Of a stretch of 64,000 nucleotides of DNA, positions 24,798-34,423 are shown piece by piece; the first letter of the stretch is position 1; each line of letters begins with the position of its first letter. Location of the stretch: positions 62,001 to 126,000 of the forward strand of contig NZ_BAABAQ010000010.1 of NCBI RefSeq assembly GCF_039537505.1, written 5' to 3'. The notes under the pieces are model-generated. The model was not told the DNA's origin. It saw only the letters and a list, made by a program, of their open reading frames with translations, and did not search any database. This DNA comes from Streptosporangium oxazolinicum. GTDB taxonomy: Bacteria > Actinomycetota > Actinomycetes > Streptosporangiales > Streptosporangiaceae. Made by a program: the position numbers and the translations under genes.

Positions 24798-26089
24798 GCG
24801 CCCGGCTCCGCGCCATCATGGGCATCCGTGGTCCGTGAGGACGACCGGGCCGGGGCCGCCGCGAGCAGCGGTTCGCGCGGCTGACCCACCGGCATCGGCA
24901 CGGCCGCTCCGCCGGGACGGAACTCGCGCGCCGGGCCGCGGCCCTGGGCGTCGAGGGCGCCGAGGGTGTCGAGGGCGGGGACGCTGTCGTGGCGCATCGC
25001 CTGCTCGGCGGTGCCGATCGCGGTGAGCAGATCCCGCTCACCGCGGGCATGCGCGGCCAGGGCGTCACGGAGACGGCGCGCGTCCTGCATCGCCAGGTTG
25101 CCGCCGAATCCCGGGGCCGCGTGAACGGCATCGCCGATGACCGTCACCGGACCGGCCGGCCACGCCGGAACCGGCGGGATCATTCCGATCCGCAGCGCGA
25201 CCGTGGCGTCCGGCCACGCCTCGTCGACGACCAGCCGCAACGCCGGGTGCAGGCCCGTGGCCAGCTCCCGGGCGAGCCGCCAGACCGCGTCCGGCGAGCC
25301 GGCAGGCCCAAGTTGGGCCTGGGTGACGGGCAGGCACCACATCACGTAGTCCTCGGCGTCGGCGACGACGCGGGAGTCGAGGGCGGGCAGCCACCGCTCC
25401 CGGGCGGCGGCCGGCGACCCGGTGAACCGGTGGACGCCCAGCGCCATCGTCATGCCGCGCACCCGCGCGCTGGTGCCGCTGTCGCCGACCAGGGCGGGCA
25501 GCCCCGTTCCGGCCACGGCCCGCAGTGGTGTCGCGCCCATCACCATGCGCCTCCCCGTGTCGACCACCCCCACGTGCGGCAGGTACTGACGGCGGACCGC
25601 CGAACCGACCCCGTCCGCGCCGACCAGCACGTCCGCGGTGTCCGTACGGCCATCGGCCAGCCACACCCGGACCCTGCCGTCGGCGCGCTGCTCGAACCGC
25701 GTGAACGCCGCCCCGAACCGCACCCTGTCCTCCAGCCCGGTCAGCAGCACCGCCCGCAGCAGGCGCCGATGGGTCTGACGGCCCGGCCGTCGCCCCGCCG
25801 TGCCATCGGAAGGCCGGGTGCCGGCGACCACGAGCTCGCCGTCCACCTCGGACAGCAGCAGAGTCCGGTCGCGCAGCCCGCCCATGGTGGCCTCCGCCAT
25901 CGCCAGGTGCCCCGGGGGCAGGCACGCGCGCAGCGCCTCCGCCCCCCGATCGTCGACGTGCAGGCTGACGCCCTGGGGACGGCCCCGCGCCTCGTCCTTC
26001 TCGTACACCATGACGTCGATCCCTGCCCGGTGTAACCCCTGGGCCAGCGTCAGTCCGCCGATCCCCGCGCCGGCCACGATCACCCGCAT
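24794..26089 (-). CDS. FAD-dependent aromatic-ring-type monooxygenase
   Basis: 431 residues of the class A flavin monooxygenase (PHBH fold) family. It has the N-terminal FAD loop GAGIGGLTLAQGLHRAG, the middle DG motif VLVGADGVGSAVRRQ, and the FAD ribityl motif VIGDAVHAAPGFGGNLAMQDA. It should use NAD(P)H and oxygen to hydroxylate or inactivate a small, probably aromatic, compound. A tail of about 50 residues after 385 is poorly conserved. It is divergent from a TetR gene (105-bp gap), a layout typical of drug- or phenolic-responsive detoxification, and co-translated with the DUF3159 gene. Confidence 0.85.
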   Translation of the reverse strand: MRVIVAGAGIGGLTLAQGLHRAGIDVMVYEKDEARGRPQGVSLHVDDRGAEALRACLPPGHLAMAEATMGGLRDRTLLLSEVDGELVVAGTRPSDGTAGRRPGRQTHRRLLRAVLLTGLEDRVRFGAAFTRFEQRADGRVRVWLADGRTDTADVLVGADGVGSAVRRQYLPHVGVVDTGRRMVMGATPLRAVAGTGLPALVGDSGTSARVRGMTMALGVHRFTGSPAAARERWLPALDSRVVADAEDYVMWCLPVTQAQLGPAGSPDAVWRLARELATGLHPALRLVVDEAWPDATVALRIGMIPPVPAWPAGPVTVIGDAVHAAPGFGGNLAMQDARRLRDALAAHARGERDLLTAIGTAEQAMRHDSVPALDTLGALDAQGRGPAREFRPGGAAVPMPVGQPREPLLAAAPARSSSRTTDAHDGAEPGA

Positions 26090-26106
26090 CGTTCTCCACC
26101 TTTCTT

Positions 26107-26138
26107 CACCGGTTGATGAGGTTTCAATCTAGCCGGTG
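26107..26138. promoter_or_regulatory. Candidate TetR operator between divergent genes
   Basis: The arms CACCGG (26107-26112) and CCGGTG (26133-26138) enclose a second inverted repeat, TTGA/TCAA. It lies between the monooxygenase and TetR starts. The pattern is weak and the operator assignment is by position. Confidence 0.3.
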
Positions 26139-26194
26139 GGGCGGGCAAAACTCAATCGACTGATGAAGAAAGGGTTCGATAGAGTGCTCCCGTC

Positions 26195-26803
26195 ATGACA
26201 GAACCGAATCCCTCAAGCCGCCCCGGGCGCTGGCGGTCAGGCGCGGAGAGCAGGCAGCGGATCCTGGAAGCGGCCCGCGTGCTGTTTCGCGAGCACGGCT
26301 ACGGCGGCACCACGATGCGCGCGGTCGCTGCCGAGGCAGGGGTCGACCCGGCGATGGTGTTCTACTTCTTCGGCACCAAGCAGGGCCTGTTCGGGGCCGC
26401 TCTCAAGGTGCCGGAGCACGTTCCGTCCGCCATTGAATCGGTCTTCACCGGCGGCCTGGACGACATCGGCGCGCGCATGGTCCGCACGCTCGTGGAGAAC
26501 CTCGACAAGTCCGACCGCACCCCGCTCGTGACGCTCACCCGCTCGGCCCTCACGCACGACGACTCCGAGACCCTGCTCCGCCAGTACATCGACCGGGAGA
26601 TCACCGCCCGGCTGGTGACGATGCTCGGCACACCGGACGCCGCGGTGCGGGTCGCCATGCTGAACGTGCAGATCCTGGGCCTCGCGGTGGCGCGCTACAT
26701 CGTACGGATCGAGCCGGTCGCGTCCGCGTCCGTCGACGACCTGGTCACCTGGTTCGGCCCGATCGTGCAACACGGCCTGACCGGACCGGCCTCACCGCGG
26801 TGA
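26195..26803 (+). CDS. TetR-family transcriptional regulator
   Basis: 202 residues. The HTH lies at 18-65 (RQRILEAARVLFREHGYGGTTMRAVAAEAGVDPAMVFYFFGTKQGLFGAAL); VFYFFGTK is a variant of the common LYYHFGSK. The C-terminal ligand domain resembles the TetR_C_17-like class. Divergent placement suggests it represses the FAD monooxygenase/DUF3159 pair. A strong bidirectional terminator follows. Confidence 0.85.
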   Translation: MTEPNPSSRPGRWRSGAESRQRILEAARVLFREHGYGGTTMRAVAAEAGVDPAMVFYFFGTKQGLFGAALKVPEHVPSAIESVFTGGLDDIGARMVRTLVENLDKSDRTPLVTLTRSALTHDDSETLLRQYIDREITARLVTMLGTPDAAVRVAMLNVQILGLAVARYIVRIEPVASASVDDLVTWFGPIVQHGLTGPASPR

Positions 26804-26819
26804 CGGCCCGTACGAACGA

Positions 26820-26856
26820 CGCGGCGCGCGTCCCGGGGAAGGGGACGCGCGCCGCG
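26820..26856. terminator. Bidirectional hairpin between TetR and carboxypeptidase genes
   Basis: A perfect 15-bp stem (CGCGGCGCGCGTCCC and its complement) with a 7-base loop lies between two convergent genes, 16 bp from the TetR stop and 17 bp from the carboxypeptidase stop. Confidence 0.7.
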
Positions 26857-26873
26857 CGGTGTCATCGCTGCTG

Positions 26874-29405
26874 TTACTGGGGCATCACCACCGCGAGCGG
26901 GGAGACCCCGGCGGTGCGCAGGGCACCGGGGAGCTTCCGGGCCCAGGGGTGTTCGTGCAGGTCGAGCTCCTCGGGGTTGGCGACCGTGAACCGGACGGCT
27001 CCGTCGGTGGCGGGCTGCTCGGTCCAGGTGGCGCCGAAGCCCTTCAGCGCCGCGGTGACCTTGTCACGGTCGGACGCGGGGACCGTGACGCGGATCGGCG
27101 ATCCGCGGTCCGGGATGGCCGCGACGGCCCGGGAGGCGTCGGGGACGGGGGCGAGGGCCCGCGCCCGCGCGGAGGCGGACGGCAGGTCGGCGGTGATCGC
27201 GTTGGAGATGATCTTCATCGTGCCGTCGGTGAAGGCGCGGAAGTTCGGGTCGGCGGCGAACAGCACCGCGTGACCGTTGCCCACCGGCTCGTCGACCGCC
27301 GCCGCCGTCCCGCCGAGCTCCTCGGCGCCCAGCGCGAAACCGGACTGGTACCAATCGGGGGAGTTCGCGGCCGGGTAGGAGGAGACCACGTGCGCGGGGT
27401 TGGCGGCGCGCATGACCAGGTCGTACGCGTAGAACTGCATCACGCTCGACCCGACACCCTTGCTCAGCGGACCCTGGGCCACGTTCGTCCTGAAGAGCGT
27501 GCCGGGGACGTCCGAGGTCGGCTCGGTCAGCGTCACACCGGAGACACCGGCCAGGACGGCGAGCTGGGTGCCGCCCGCCCAGCCGACGTACCGCCCGCCG
27601 CCGTTGACCCAGGCGCGCAGTGCCGCGCGACCGGCGTCGCCGAGGACGGTGTTCGCCGAGTTGGCGGAGCCGTCGGGCACGAGCACCACGTCGAGTCCGG
27701 TGAGCTTGCCCGCGGCGACGTCGGCCGGGGTGAGCACCGTGTAGGGCAGCTTCCAGTCGCGGTCGAGGCGGTGACGCAGCCAGCCGGAGGACTCGGCGGC
27801 GTTCTGCGCCGTGCCGCCGGACAGCTGCAGGACCCCGATCTTGCGGGAGGTGGTGACCTTGGTCGACGGGGCGTCCACCTGCTGGACCGGCGTCGCGATG
27901 GGCAGCAGCACCTGGCCGGAGGACCCGCCGGAGACGTTGCCGAGCAGTGGCATGCTCCACGCGGTCACGTCGTAGAAGTAGGGGAACGGCGTGTAGGTGT
28001 CCTCGTTCAGCATGGCCTGGATCCAGTGCTTCTGGCCCTGGGCCATCGGGATCCAGTAGGTGCCCCTGGGCAGGGTGGTCCTCGCCTCGGGCCTGCCGTA
28101 CGCCTTGAAGTCCTTGACCGTGAGCGGCAGGGCGAGCTTGAACACCTGGACGTCCATGCGCTGGAGCCGCCGTACGATCAGCTCGGTCTCCGCCTTCTTG
28201 GCGGGGTCGTCGGCGCGCAGGAAGTAGTGGCGGACCTTGCGGTCGGGAACCTGGGTGATGACCTCGTTGCCCGGGTTGTAGACCTGGTTCGGCTCCAGCT
28301 TGCCCTCAAGGCCCTGCTTGAGCGCGTCGGCGTACATGCCGTGCCAGGTGGTGAGGATCTCGGTCTTCTTGGCGGCGGCGGCCGAGAGCGAGACCCACTG
28401 GGTGAGCCACTGCTCGAAGGCCCGGGTGGCGATCGGGGAGGCGCTGCCCTTCTCGTACGTCATGCCCGCCGCGTTGAACCCGGTCGTCGGGACCGTGTCG
28501 CCGTAGCCCATGTAGAACATGTCGTAGACGTCGCGGTTGAAGAACGGGATCCCTCGCCGGGTGAACTCGTCGATCATCGCGGCGCCGTAGGTGTTGTTGA
28601 TCCAGTCGATCGCCGGCTCGGCGATGTCGTGGTAGAACGGGTCGGCGTTCGGCGGGAAGAAGAACTCGGTGCCGCCCATCTCGTGGGCGTCGATGAAGAG
28701 CTGCGGCGGATACTTGCGCATCAGCTCGATCTTGCCGTCGGTCTCCGGCTGGGTCCGCGCGAACCAGTCGCGGTTCATGTCGAACGAGTAGGCGTTGCGC
28801 CGGGTGTCTGCCTCGCGGCCGTCGGGGTTCTGCGTCGGCAGGATCACCACGATGGCGTTGTCGAGGATCCGCTTGGCCGCGCAGTCGTCCCGCCCCGCCA
28901 GGTCGTGCAGGGTCCGCAGGGCCGCGTCGGTGCCGCTCTCCTCGCCGCCGTGCACGTTTCCGGCCACCCACAGGATCGCGGGCGTGTTCCTGGCGAGGAC
29001 CTTCGCCACGGGGGCGGGGGTGAGGGGGTTGCGCAGCAGCTTGATCGAGGACTCGATCGCGCGCAGGTTCCTGATGTTGTTCGAGGTGCCGACGATCGCG
29101 TACTTCAGCGGGCGTCCCTCGGCGGTCGTGGCCAGGGTGCCGGAGACGACCCGGTCGCTGGCCCTGTCGATCGCGGTGAGCAGGGTGTCGGACTCGGCCG
29201 AGGTGACCTCCCGCTCGCCGAGCTCGAAGCCGAGAACGCTCTTCGGCGTCGGCACCTTGCCGTTGTACGCCGGGGGAGTCTGGGTAGCGTCACAGGTGGT
29301 CGCGGAGGGTGCGGCCGGAGTGGGATCCGCCTGGGCGGCTCCGGCGGGAAGGGCGATGGCCACGGCCAGTACGGCCGGTGCCATCACCTTGAAACGCTTC
29401 AGCAT
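26874..29405 (-). CDS. Secreted M14-family zinc carboxypeptidase
   Basis: 843 residues. A Sec signal peptide (KRFKVMAPAVLAVAIALPAGAAQA) precedes the peptidase domain. Zinc ligands are H152 and E155 (GNVHGGEES) and H241 (FIDAHEMGG), with the typical NPDGREADTRRN and DMNRDW segments and the probable catalytic glutamate E318 (MTYEKG). A long C-terminal region (about 500-843) contains a class I glutamine-amidotransferase-like fold (VLVPDGSANS, GGRYVGWAGG). It should trim amino acids from peptides outside the cell, a reasonable partner of the peptide importer at 30.5-36.6 kb. It is monocistronic. Confidence 0.85.
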   Translation of the reverse strand: MLKRFKVMAPAVLAVAIALPAGAAQADPTPAAPSATTCDATQTPPAYNGKVPTPKSVLGFELGEREVTSAESDTLLTAIDRASDRVVSGTLATTAEGRPLKYAIVGTSNNIRNLRAIESSIKLLRNPLTPAPVAKVLARNTPAILWVAGNVHGGEESGTDAALRTLHDLAGRDDCAAKRILDNAIVVILPTQNPDGREADTRRNAYSFDMNRDWFARTQPETDGKIELMRKYPPQLFIDAHEMGGTEFFFPPNADPFYHDIAEPAIDWINNTYGAAMIDEFTRRGIPFFNRDVYDMFYMGYGDTVPTTGFNAAGMTYEKGSASPIATRAFEQWLTQWVSLSAAAAKKTEILTTWHGMYADALKQGLEGKLEPNQVYNPGNEVITQVPDRKVRHYFLRADDPAKKAETELIVRRLQRMDVQVFKLALPLTVKDFKAYGRPEARTTLPRGTYWIPMAQGQKHWIQAMLNEDTYTPFPYFYDVTAWSMPLLGNVSGGSSGQVLLPIATPVQQVDAPSTKVTTSRKIGVLQLSGGTAQNAAESSGWLRHRLDRDWKLPYTVLTPADVAAGKLTGLDVVLVPDGSANSANTVLGDAGRAALRAWVNGGGRYVGWAGGTQLAVLAGVSGVTLTEPTSDVPGTLFRTNVAQGPLSKGVGSSVMQFYAYDLVMRAANPAHVVSSYPAANSPDWYQSGFALGAEELGGTAAAVDEPVGNGHAVLFAADPNFRAFTDGTMKIISNAITADLPSASARARALAPVPDASRAVAAIPDRGSPIRVTVPASDRDKVTAALKGFGATWTEQPATDGAVRFTVANPEELDLHEHPWARKLPGALRTAGVSPLAVVMPQ

Positions 29406-29536
29406 GAGGTAAAGCTGTCATCTGGAAGAAATGACGGCAAGGGATAAAATTTTACACTTGTGTTACGGATGGGGCTTTTGTTGCTCAGAGTCCCAATAAT
29501 CTGGTCATGGGTGAAGAATCCCGCGATCCGGTGGGG

Positions 29537-30310
29537 CTACGCGTGGCCGGAGAGGCCGCCGTCGACCGGAATCACGGCCCCGGTGAGGTAGGCGCCCGCG
29601 CGCGAGGACAGGAAGATCGCGGTGCCCGCCATGTCCTCGGGGCTGCCGATCCTGCCCAGCGGGACGTGGGAGGCGATCGCCGCGCGCGTCGCCGGGTCGT
29701 CGAGCGCGAAGGCCATCATCTTCGAATCGAACGGCCCCGGGGCGATCGCGTTGACCGTGATCGACTCCCTGGCGAGCCGCTGGGACAGGTGCCGGGTGAG
29801 CATGTGCACGGCCGCCTTGGCCGCCGAGTAGGCGTAGGTCTCCATCGTCGGCACCCGGAGGCCGTCCACCGAGCCGATGTTGATCACCCTGGCCGGGTCC
29901 TCCAGGGTCGCGGCGGCGCGCAGCAGCGGCAGGAACCGCCGGGTCAGGGAGAACACGCCCTTGACGTTGATCCCCCAGAGCTTGTCGAAGGCGTGCTCGG
30001 GGTACTCCTCCAGCGGCGCTCCCCAGGTCGCCCCGGCGTTGTTGACCAGCACGTCAAGCCGGGACTCCCGCTCCGCGACCGCCTCGAACAGCGCGGACAC
30101 CCCGTCCTCGGTGGACAGGTCGGCGGGGACGGCGACGCACCCCAGCTCGGCGGCCGTCTTGCCGACCTCGGCCGCCTTCCGCGCGGAGATGTACACCGTG
30201 GCTCCCGCGTCGACGAACCCGGCCGCGATCATCCGGCCGATTCCCCGGGACCCGCCGGTGACGACGACGGTCTTGCCTTCCACCGAGAACAGAGTCATGT
30301 TCTGTAGCAT
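29537..30310 (-). CDS. SDR-family oxidoreductase
   Basis: 257 residues of the classical SDR fold. TGGSRGIGRMIA is the cofactor loop, NNAG the structural motif, and the catalytic residues are S (INIGS) and YSAAK (near 165). The C terminus GAVIPVDGGLSGH is typical of 3-oxoacyl-ACP-reductase-like enzymes, and sequence features are close to RhlG-type and acetoacetyl-CoA-reductase-like members. The substrate is unknown. ATG 30310 has GGGGTG upstream; ATG 30298 is the alternative. The gene is divergent from the peptide transporter, 217 bp away. Confidence 0.82.
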   Translation of the reverse strand: MLQNMTLFSVEGKTVVVTGGSRGIGRMIAAGFVDAGATVYISARKAAEVGKTAAELGCVAVPADLSTEDGVSALFEAVAERESRLDVLVNNAGATWGAPLEEYPEHAFDKLWGINVKGVFSLTRRFLPLLRAAATLEDPARVINIGSVDGLRVPTMETYAYSAAKAAVHMLTRHLSQRLARESITVNAIAPGPFDSKMMAFALDDPATRAAIASHVPLGRIGSPEDMAGTAIFLSSRAGAYLTGAVIPVDGGLSGHA

Positions 30311-30527
30311 GCCGCACCCCGGTGACCGCGTCCATACCAACCGGTCGGTTCTGCGCGTTGCTCATCCCTTTTATGATCTTAAATCCCCTTTGTGGCAGGG
30401 GGCCTGAAAAATAATGTCGCCAAATAAAACGAGAGTGAAACAATCTTCCACCGCTCGTTGACACGTGCCGTTCGTATGGTGTGCCTTCGTTGTCAGAAAG
30501 TCACCGATCCGAAGGTGGGGGTACGGC

Positions 30528-32435
30528 ATGCTCAGAACGGGTGCGCGTCTGCTGGCGCTGAGCCTGGGACTGTCGATGGCATGGGTGACGGCGGCCCTTC
30601 CCGGGGCGCACGCGTCACCTTCCGGAGGCTCCGGGGTCTCGGGGGCTCCCGGCGCGCTCGCGCATCCCGCGCATCCCGCTCTGCGGGCCTCGGCCGCGCG
30701 GGCGCCCCAGCCGGAGAAGAGGATCGTCCGGCTGGGCGCGACACAGAGCATGGACTCGATGAACCCGTTCCTCGCGGTCCGGCTGATCTCGACGTCGATC
30801 CACCGCTGGACGCACGGCTACCTCACCGTCTCCGACCCCAAGACCCTGAAGCCCAGCCCCGACCTCGCCGAGTCGTGGAAGACGTCCCCGGACAAGCTGA
30901 CCTGGACCTTCACGATCCGGGCCGGAGCCACCTGGTCGGACGGCAGGCCCGTCACCGCCGGGGACGCCGCGTGGACCTTCAACAAGATCATGACGGACGA
31001 CGCGGCGAAGACGGCGAACGGCCCCGCCGTCGAGAACTTCGACACCGTGACGGCGCCCGACGACCGGACCCTCGTCATCAAGACGAAGAAGCCGCAGGCT
31101 TCGATGCTGGAGCTGCCGATCCCGATCGTGCCCAAGCACGTGTGGGAGGGTGTGCCCGACATCGGCACCTTCGAGAACGAGACCTACCCCGCCGTCGGCA
31201 GCGGACCCTATGTCGCCGTCGAGCACAGCAAGAACAACTACGTGAAGCTCAGGGCCAACCCGTCGTACTGGCGCGGCGCCCCCAAGATCGACGAGCTGCA
31301 CGTCATCTTCTACGAGAACCCGGAGGCGGCCAACGCCGGGCTGAAGAAGGGCGACGTCGACTGGATCGGGCGGCTGGCACCCCCGCAGTTCCAGGCCCTC
31401 GCGGGCGACCCGAACCTCGTGCAGTGGAACACCCCGGGCCGCCGCGCCAGCTACCTGCAGTTCAACCCGGGCGCCGAGACGGCGGACGGCGAGCCGATCG
31501 GCGACGGGCACCCCGCGCTGAAGGACGCCAGGGTGCGCCGCGCCATCCACCACGCGATCGACAAGAAGACCCTCGTCGAGCAGGTGCAGAACGGGCTCGC
31601 CGTCCCGGCCGACGGCTCGATCATCCCGCCGATGTACAAGGAGTTCTTCTGGAGGGCCGAGGGCGACAAGGCCGTCACCTTCGATCCGGCCGAGGCCAAC
31701 CGCCTCCTCGACGAGGCCGGATACGCCAGGGGCGCCGACGGGATCCGGACCATGCCCGGTGGAGGCCGCGCGCTGGAGATGCGCTTCAGCATCCACACCG
31801 AGGACCCCGTCGAGGACAAGCTCGCCCAGTTCCTCACCGGCTGGCTCAGGGACGTCGGCATCCGGATCACCACCCGCAAGCTCGACTCCAACAAGTTCAC
31901 CGAGGAGACGGGCGGTACGGCGCTCTACGACATCGCGATCAGCGGCTGGTCGGTCAACCCGGACCCCGAGGAGGTCCTCGCCACCCACCTGTGCAGCCGC
32001 AGGCCCACCGCGAGCGGCGAGGGCGGCGGCACCGAGTCGTTCTTCTGCGACGACGAGTTCGAGAGGCTCTACCAGGCGCAGCTGGCCGAACTCGACCGGG
32101 CCAAGCGCGTGGACCTGATCAAGCGGATGCAGGAGCGGCTCTACACCGAGGCCCCCGTCGTCGCGCTCTACTACCCCAACAACCTTGAGGTCTACCGCAA
32201 GGACCGGATCGCCTCCATCACCCCGATCCCGGAGGACAAGGGCATCCTGTACGGCGGGAGCGGCTACTGGCCGGTCTACTCCCTGCGGGCGGTGGAGCGT
32301 CCCGCCGCCCCGGCCGGAGACGACTCGGGGAACGGCGTCATCCTGGCCGTCGTGGCGGTCGTCGTCGTACTGGCCGGAGCCGGGATTTTCCTCCTCGTCA
32401 GGCGGCGCCGCGCCACCGCCGACGACCGCGAGTAG
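30528..32435 (+). CDS. Peptide ABC transporter substrate-binding protein with C-terminal membrane anchor
   Basis: 635 residues of the family-5 (DppA/OppA) binding-protein fold. The signal peptide (LLALSLGLSMAWVTAALPGAHA) has no lipobox cysteine. Conserved patches are ESWKTSPDKLTWTFTIR, YPAVGSGPY and RRAIHHAIDKK. At the C terminus, about 600-622 is a hydrophobic helix (VILAVVAVVVVLAGAGIFLLV) followed by RRRR, so the protein is probably tethered by this helix instead of a lipid. ATG 30528 follows GAAGGTGGGGG. It captures oligopeptides or similar ligands and feeds the permease encoded immediately downstream. Confidence 0.88.
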   Translation: MLRTGARLLALSLGLSMAWVTAALPGAHASPSGGSGVSGAPGALAHPAHPALRASAARAPQPEKRIVRLGATQSMDSMNPFLAVRLISTSIHRWTHGYLTVSDPKTLKPSPDLAESWKTSPDKLTWTFTIRAGATWSDGRPVTAGDAAWTFNKIMTDDAAKTANGPAVENFDTVTAPDDRTLVIKTKKPQASMLELPIPIVPKHVWEGVPDIGTFENETYPAVGSGPYVAVEHSKNNYVKLRANPSYWRGAPKIDELHVIFYENPEAANAGLKKGDVDWIGRLAPPQFQALAGDPNLVQWNTPGRRASYLQFNPGAETADGEPIGDGHPALKDARVRRAIHHAIDKKTLVEQVQNGLAVPADGSIIPPMYKEFFWRAEGDKAVTFDPAEANRLLDEAGYARGADGIRTMPGGGRALEMRFSIHTEDPVEDKLAQFLTGWLRDVGIRITTRKLDSNKFTEETGGTALYDIAISGWSVNPDPEEVLATHLCSRRPTASGEGGGTESFFCDDEFERLYQAQLAELDRAKRVDLIKRMQERLYTEAPVVALYYPNNLEVYRKDRIASITPIPEDKGILYGGSGYWPVYSLRAVERPAAPAGDDSGNGVILAVVAVVVVLAGAGIFLLVRRRRATADDRE

Positions 32436-32441
32436 CGGCCG

Positions 32442-33494
32442 ATGAGCACGATGAGCACATCGCTGGACGAGCTGACGAAGGCGCCGCCGAAGGACGATCA
32501 GGGCGGCGCCCGCCGGGGGCTGGCGCGCTACGCGCTGGCCAAGCTCGGCGGGGCGCTGCTCGGCATCGGGCTGGTGATCGTCGCGACGTTCTTCCTGTTC
32601 CGCCTCATCCCCGGCGACCCCACCATCGCCTACACCCGCGACGTGCCGGTCACCCCCGAGCAGCTCGCCCTGCTCAGACGGCAGATGGGCCTGGACCGGC
32701 CGCTGGGCGAGCAGTTCCTGGACTTCGTGCTGCGAACCCTGCGGCTGGACCTCGGCACCTCGTACGAGTACCGCAGGCCGGTCGCCGAACTCATCGGCGA
32801 GCGGGTGGGCCCGACGCTGCTGCTGGTGGGCACCGGGCTCGCCATCGCGGTCGGCCTGGGCATGTGGCAGGGCACCAGGGCCGCCTGGCGCCACGGCGGC
32901 CGGTTCGACCGCTTCTCCACGGGGACCGCGCTCACCCTGTGGTCGGTGCCGACCTTCTGGCTGGGACTGCTGCTGCTCATGGTCCTCGCCGCGGGGATGG
33001 GCCCGATCCCCGGCCTGTTTCCCACCCGGGGCATGGAGGACGTCGACGCGCCGGACGGGCCGCTCTACCTCCTGCACGTCGCCCACCACCTGGTGCTGCC
33101 GTGCCTCACCCTGGTCGCCGTCGTCTACGCGCAGTACCTGCTGGTCATGCGCTCCTCGCTGCTCGACGAGATCGGCCAGGACTACGTGACCACCGCCCGC
33201 GCCAAGGGCCTGCGCGACGACGACGTCCGGCGGCGCCACGCGGTGCCGAACGCGCTGCTGCCGACGGTGACCCTGGTGTTCATGCAGATCGGGTTCGTGG
33301 TCGGCGGCGCGGTCTCGGTGGAGTTCGTCTACTCCTGGCCCGGCCTCGGCCTGCTGTTCGTCGAGGCGATCAAGGGGCCCGACTACGCGGTCATGCAGGG
33401 GACCTTCATGCTCGTCTGCGTCGCGGTGATCGTGATGAACACGCTGGCCGACGTGGTCTACCACGTCCTGGATCCGAGGGTGAGGTCGGCGTGA
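32442..33494 (+). CDS. Peptide ABC transporter permease (DppB/OppB type)
   Basis: 350 residues with about six membrane segments. The N-terminal ATFFLFRLIPGDPT motif and the EAA loop DYVTTARAKGLRDDDVRRRHAVPNALLP are typical of DppB/OppB. It starts seven bases after the binding-protein stop, and its TGA overlaps the GTG of the next permease (GTGA). Together with that protein it forms the channel. Confidence 0.9.
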   Translation: MSTMSTSLDELTKAPPKDDQGGARRGLARYALAKLGGALLGIGLVIVATFFLFRLIPGDPTIAYTRDVPVTPEQLALLRRQMGLDRPLGEQFLDFVLRTLRLDLGTSYEYRRPVAELIGERVGPTLLLVGTGLAIAVGLGMWQGTRAAWRHGGRFDRFSTGTALTLWSVPTFWLGLLLLMVLAAGMGPIPGLFPTRGMEDVDAPDGPLYLLHVAHHLVLPCLTLVAVVYAQYLLVMRSSLLDEIGQDYVTTARAKGLRDDDVRRRHAVPNALLPTVTLVFMQIGFVVGGAVSVEFVYSWPGLGLLFVEAIKGPDYAVMQGTFMLVCVAVIVMNTLADVVYHVLDPRVRSA

Positions 33495-34423
33495 GCACGA
33501 AGGAGGGGACCCCGCGCGAGGTCGGCGACGGCGCCGGGACGTCGCGTGCGATCGCGAGGGCGCGCCGCCGCGCCGCCCTCGCGCGGTTCTGCCGCGCGTA
33601 CGGCGGAAACAGGGCCGGGCTGTACGGCGCGGCGATTTTGCTGGTCGCCGTCCTGGCGGCCCTTCTCACGCCGCTGGTCACCGACCCGTCCGGCATGGAC
33701 GTGACCAGGGCGACGGGTGCCAAGATGGCGCCGCCGAGCGCGGACTTCCCGCTCGGCACCGACGAGTCCGGCCGCTCGGTCCTGCTCATGCTCCTGTGGG
33801 GCGCGCGGGTCTCGCTGCTCATCGGGTTCATGTCGGCCCTGCTCAGCATGGTGATCGGTACGGTCTTCGGCATCGCGTCCGGGCACTTCCGGGGCTGGGT
33901 CTCGGCCGTGCTGATGCGCGTCACCGACTGGTTCCTGGTGCTGCCCGCCCTCGTCCTGGCCCTGGTGCTCGCGGCCGTCCTCGGCGGCGGCGCGTCCACG
34001 ATCATCCTGGCGATCGGGGTAACCTCCTGGGCCTCCACGGCGAGGCTGATCCGGGCCCAGACGCTGGCGGTCGAGGCCAGGCCCTACATCGAGAGGTCCA
34101 GGGCACTGGGCGCCGGGCACTGGCACGTCATGACCCGGCACGTGCTGCCGAACGTCGCCCCGCTGGTCCTGGCCAACACCACCCTCACGGTGGCGAGCGC
34201 GATCGTCACCGAGTCCACCCTCGCCTTCCTCGGCGCGGACTCGGGCCAGGTGTCGTGGGGCGGCATGCTGCGCGGCTCCTACGACTGGGGCGCGGCCACC
34301 TCGGGCGCCTGGTGGTACGTGCTGCCACCCGGCCTGTGCATCGTCCTGGTCGTCCTGGCGTTCACCCTCTGCGGACGCGCCCTGGAGACCGTACTCAACC
34401 CACGCCTTCGGGGGGCCTCGTGA
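33491..34423 (+). CDS. Peptide ABC transporter permease (DppC/OppC type)
   Basis: 310 residues. An N-terminal basic cytosolic stretch precedes about six membrane segments. The typical LGTDESGRSVLLMLLWGARVSLLIG and EAA-type EARPYIERSRALGAGHWHVMTRHVLPN motifs are present. GTG 33491 overlaps the upstream stop. Its own stop overlaps a 23-codon reading frame that in turn overlaps the start of the ATPase gene. Confidence 0.9.
   Translation: MSTKEGTPREVGDGAGTSRAIARARRRAALARFCRAYGGNRAGLYGAAILLVAVLAALLTPLVTDPSGMDVTRATGAKMAPPSADFPLGTDESGRSVLLMLLWGARVSLLIGFMSALLSMVIGTVFGIASGHFRGWVSAVLMRVTDWFLVLPALVLALVLAAVLGGGASTIILAIGVTSWASTARLIRAQTLAVEARPYIERSRALGAGHWHVMTRHVLPNVAPLVLANTTLTVASAIVTESTLAFLGADSGQVSWGGMLRGSYDWGAATSGAWWYVLPPGLCIVLVVLAFTLCGRALETVLNPRLRGAS

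Noticed and set aside
26859..29447. 862-codon open frame on the plus strand opposite the carboxypeptidase
   Set aside because: The minus strand encodes a complete M14 peptidase with zinc ligands; the other frame has no recognisable motifs.
30458..30480. Promoter of the peptide transporter from TTGACA at 30458
   Set aside because: The only -10-like hexamer (TATGGT) is 11 bases away, too close for a standard promoter.
30615..33464. 949-codon open frame on the minus strand opposite the peptide transporter
   Set aside because: Its composition (His, Asp, Gln, Arg) is that of an antisense frame; the plus strand encodes well-recognised transporter genes.
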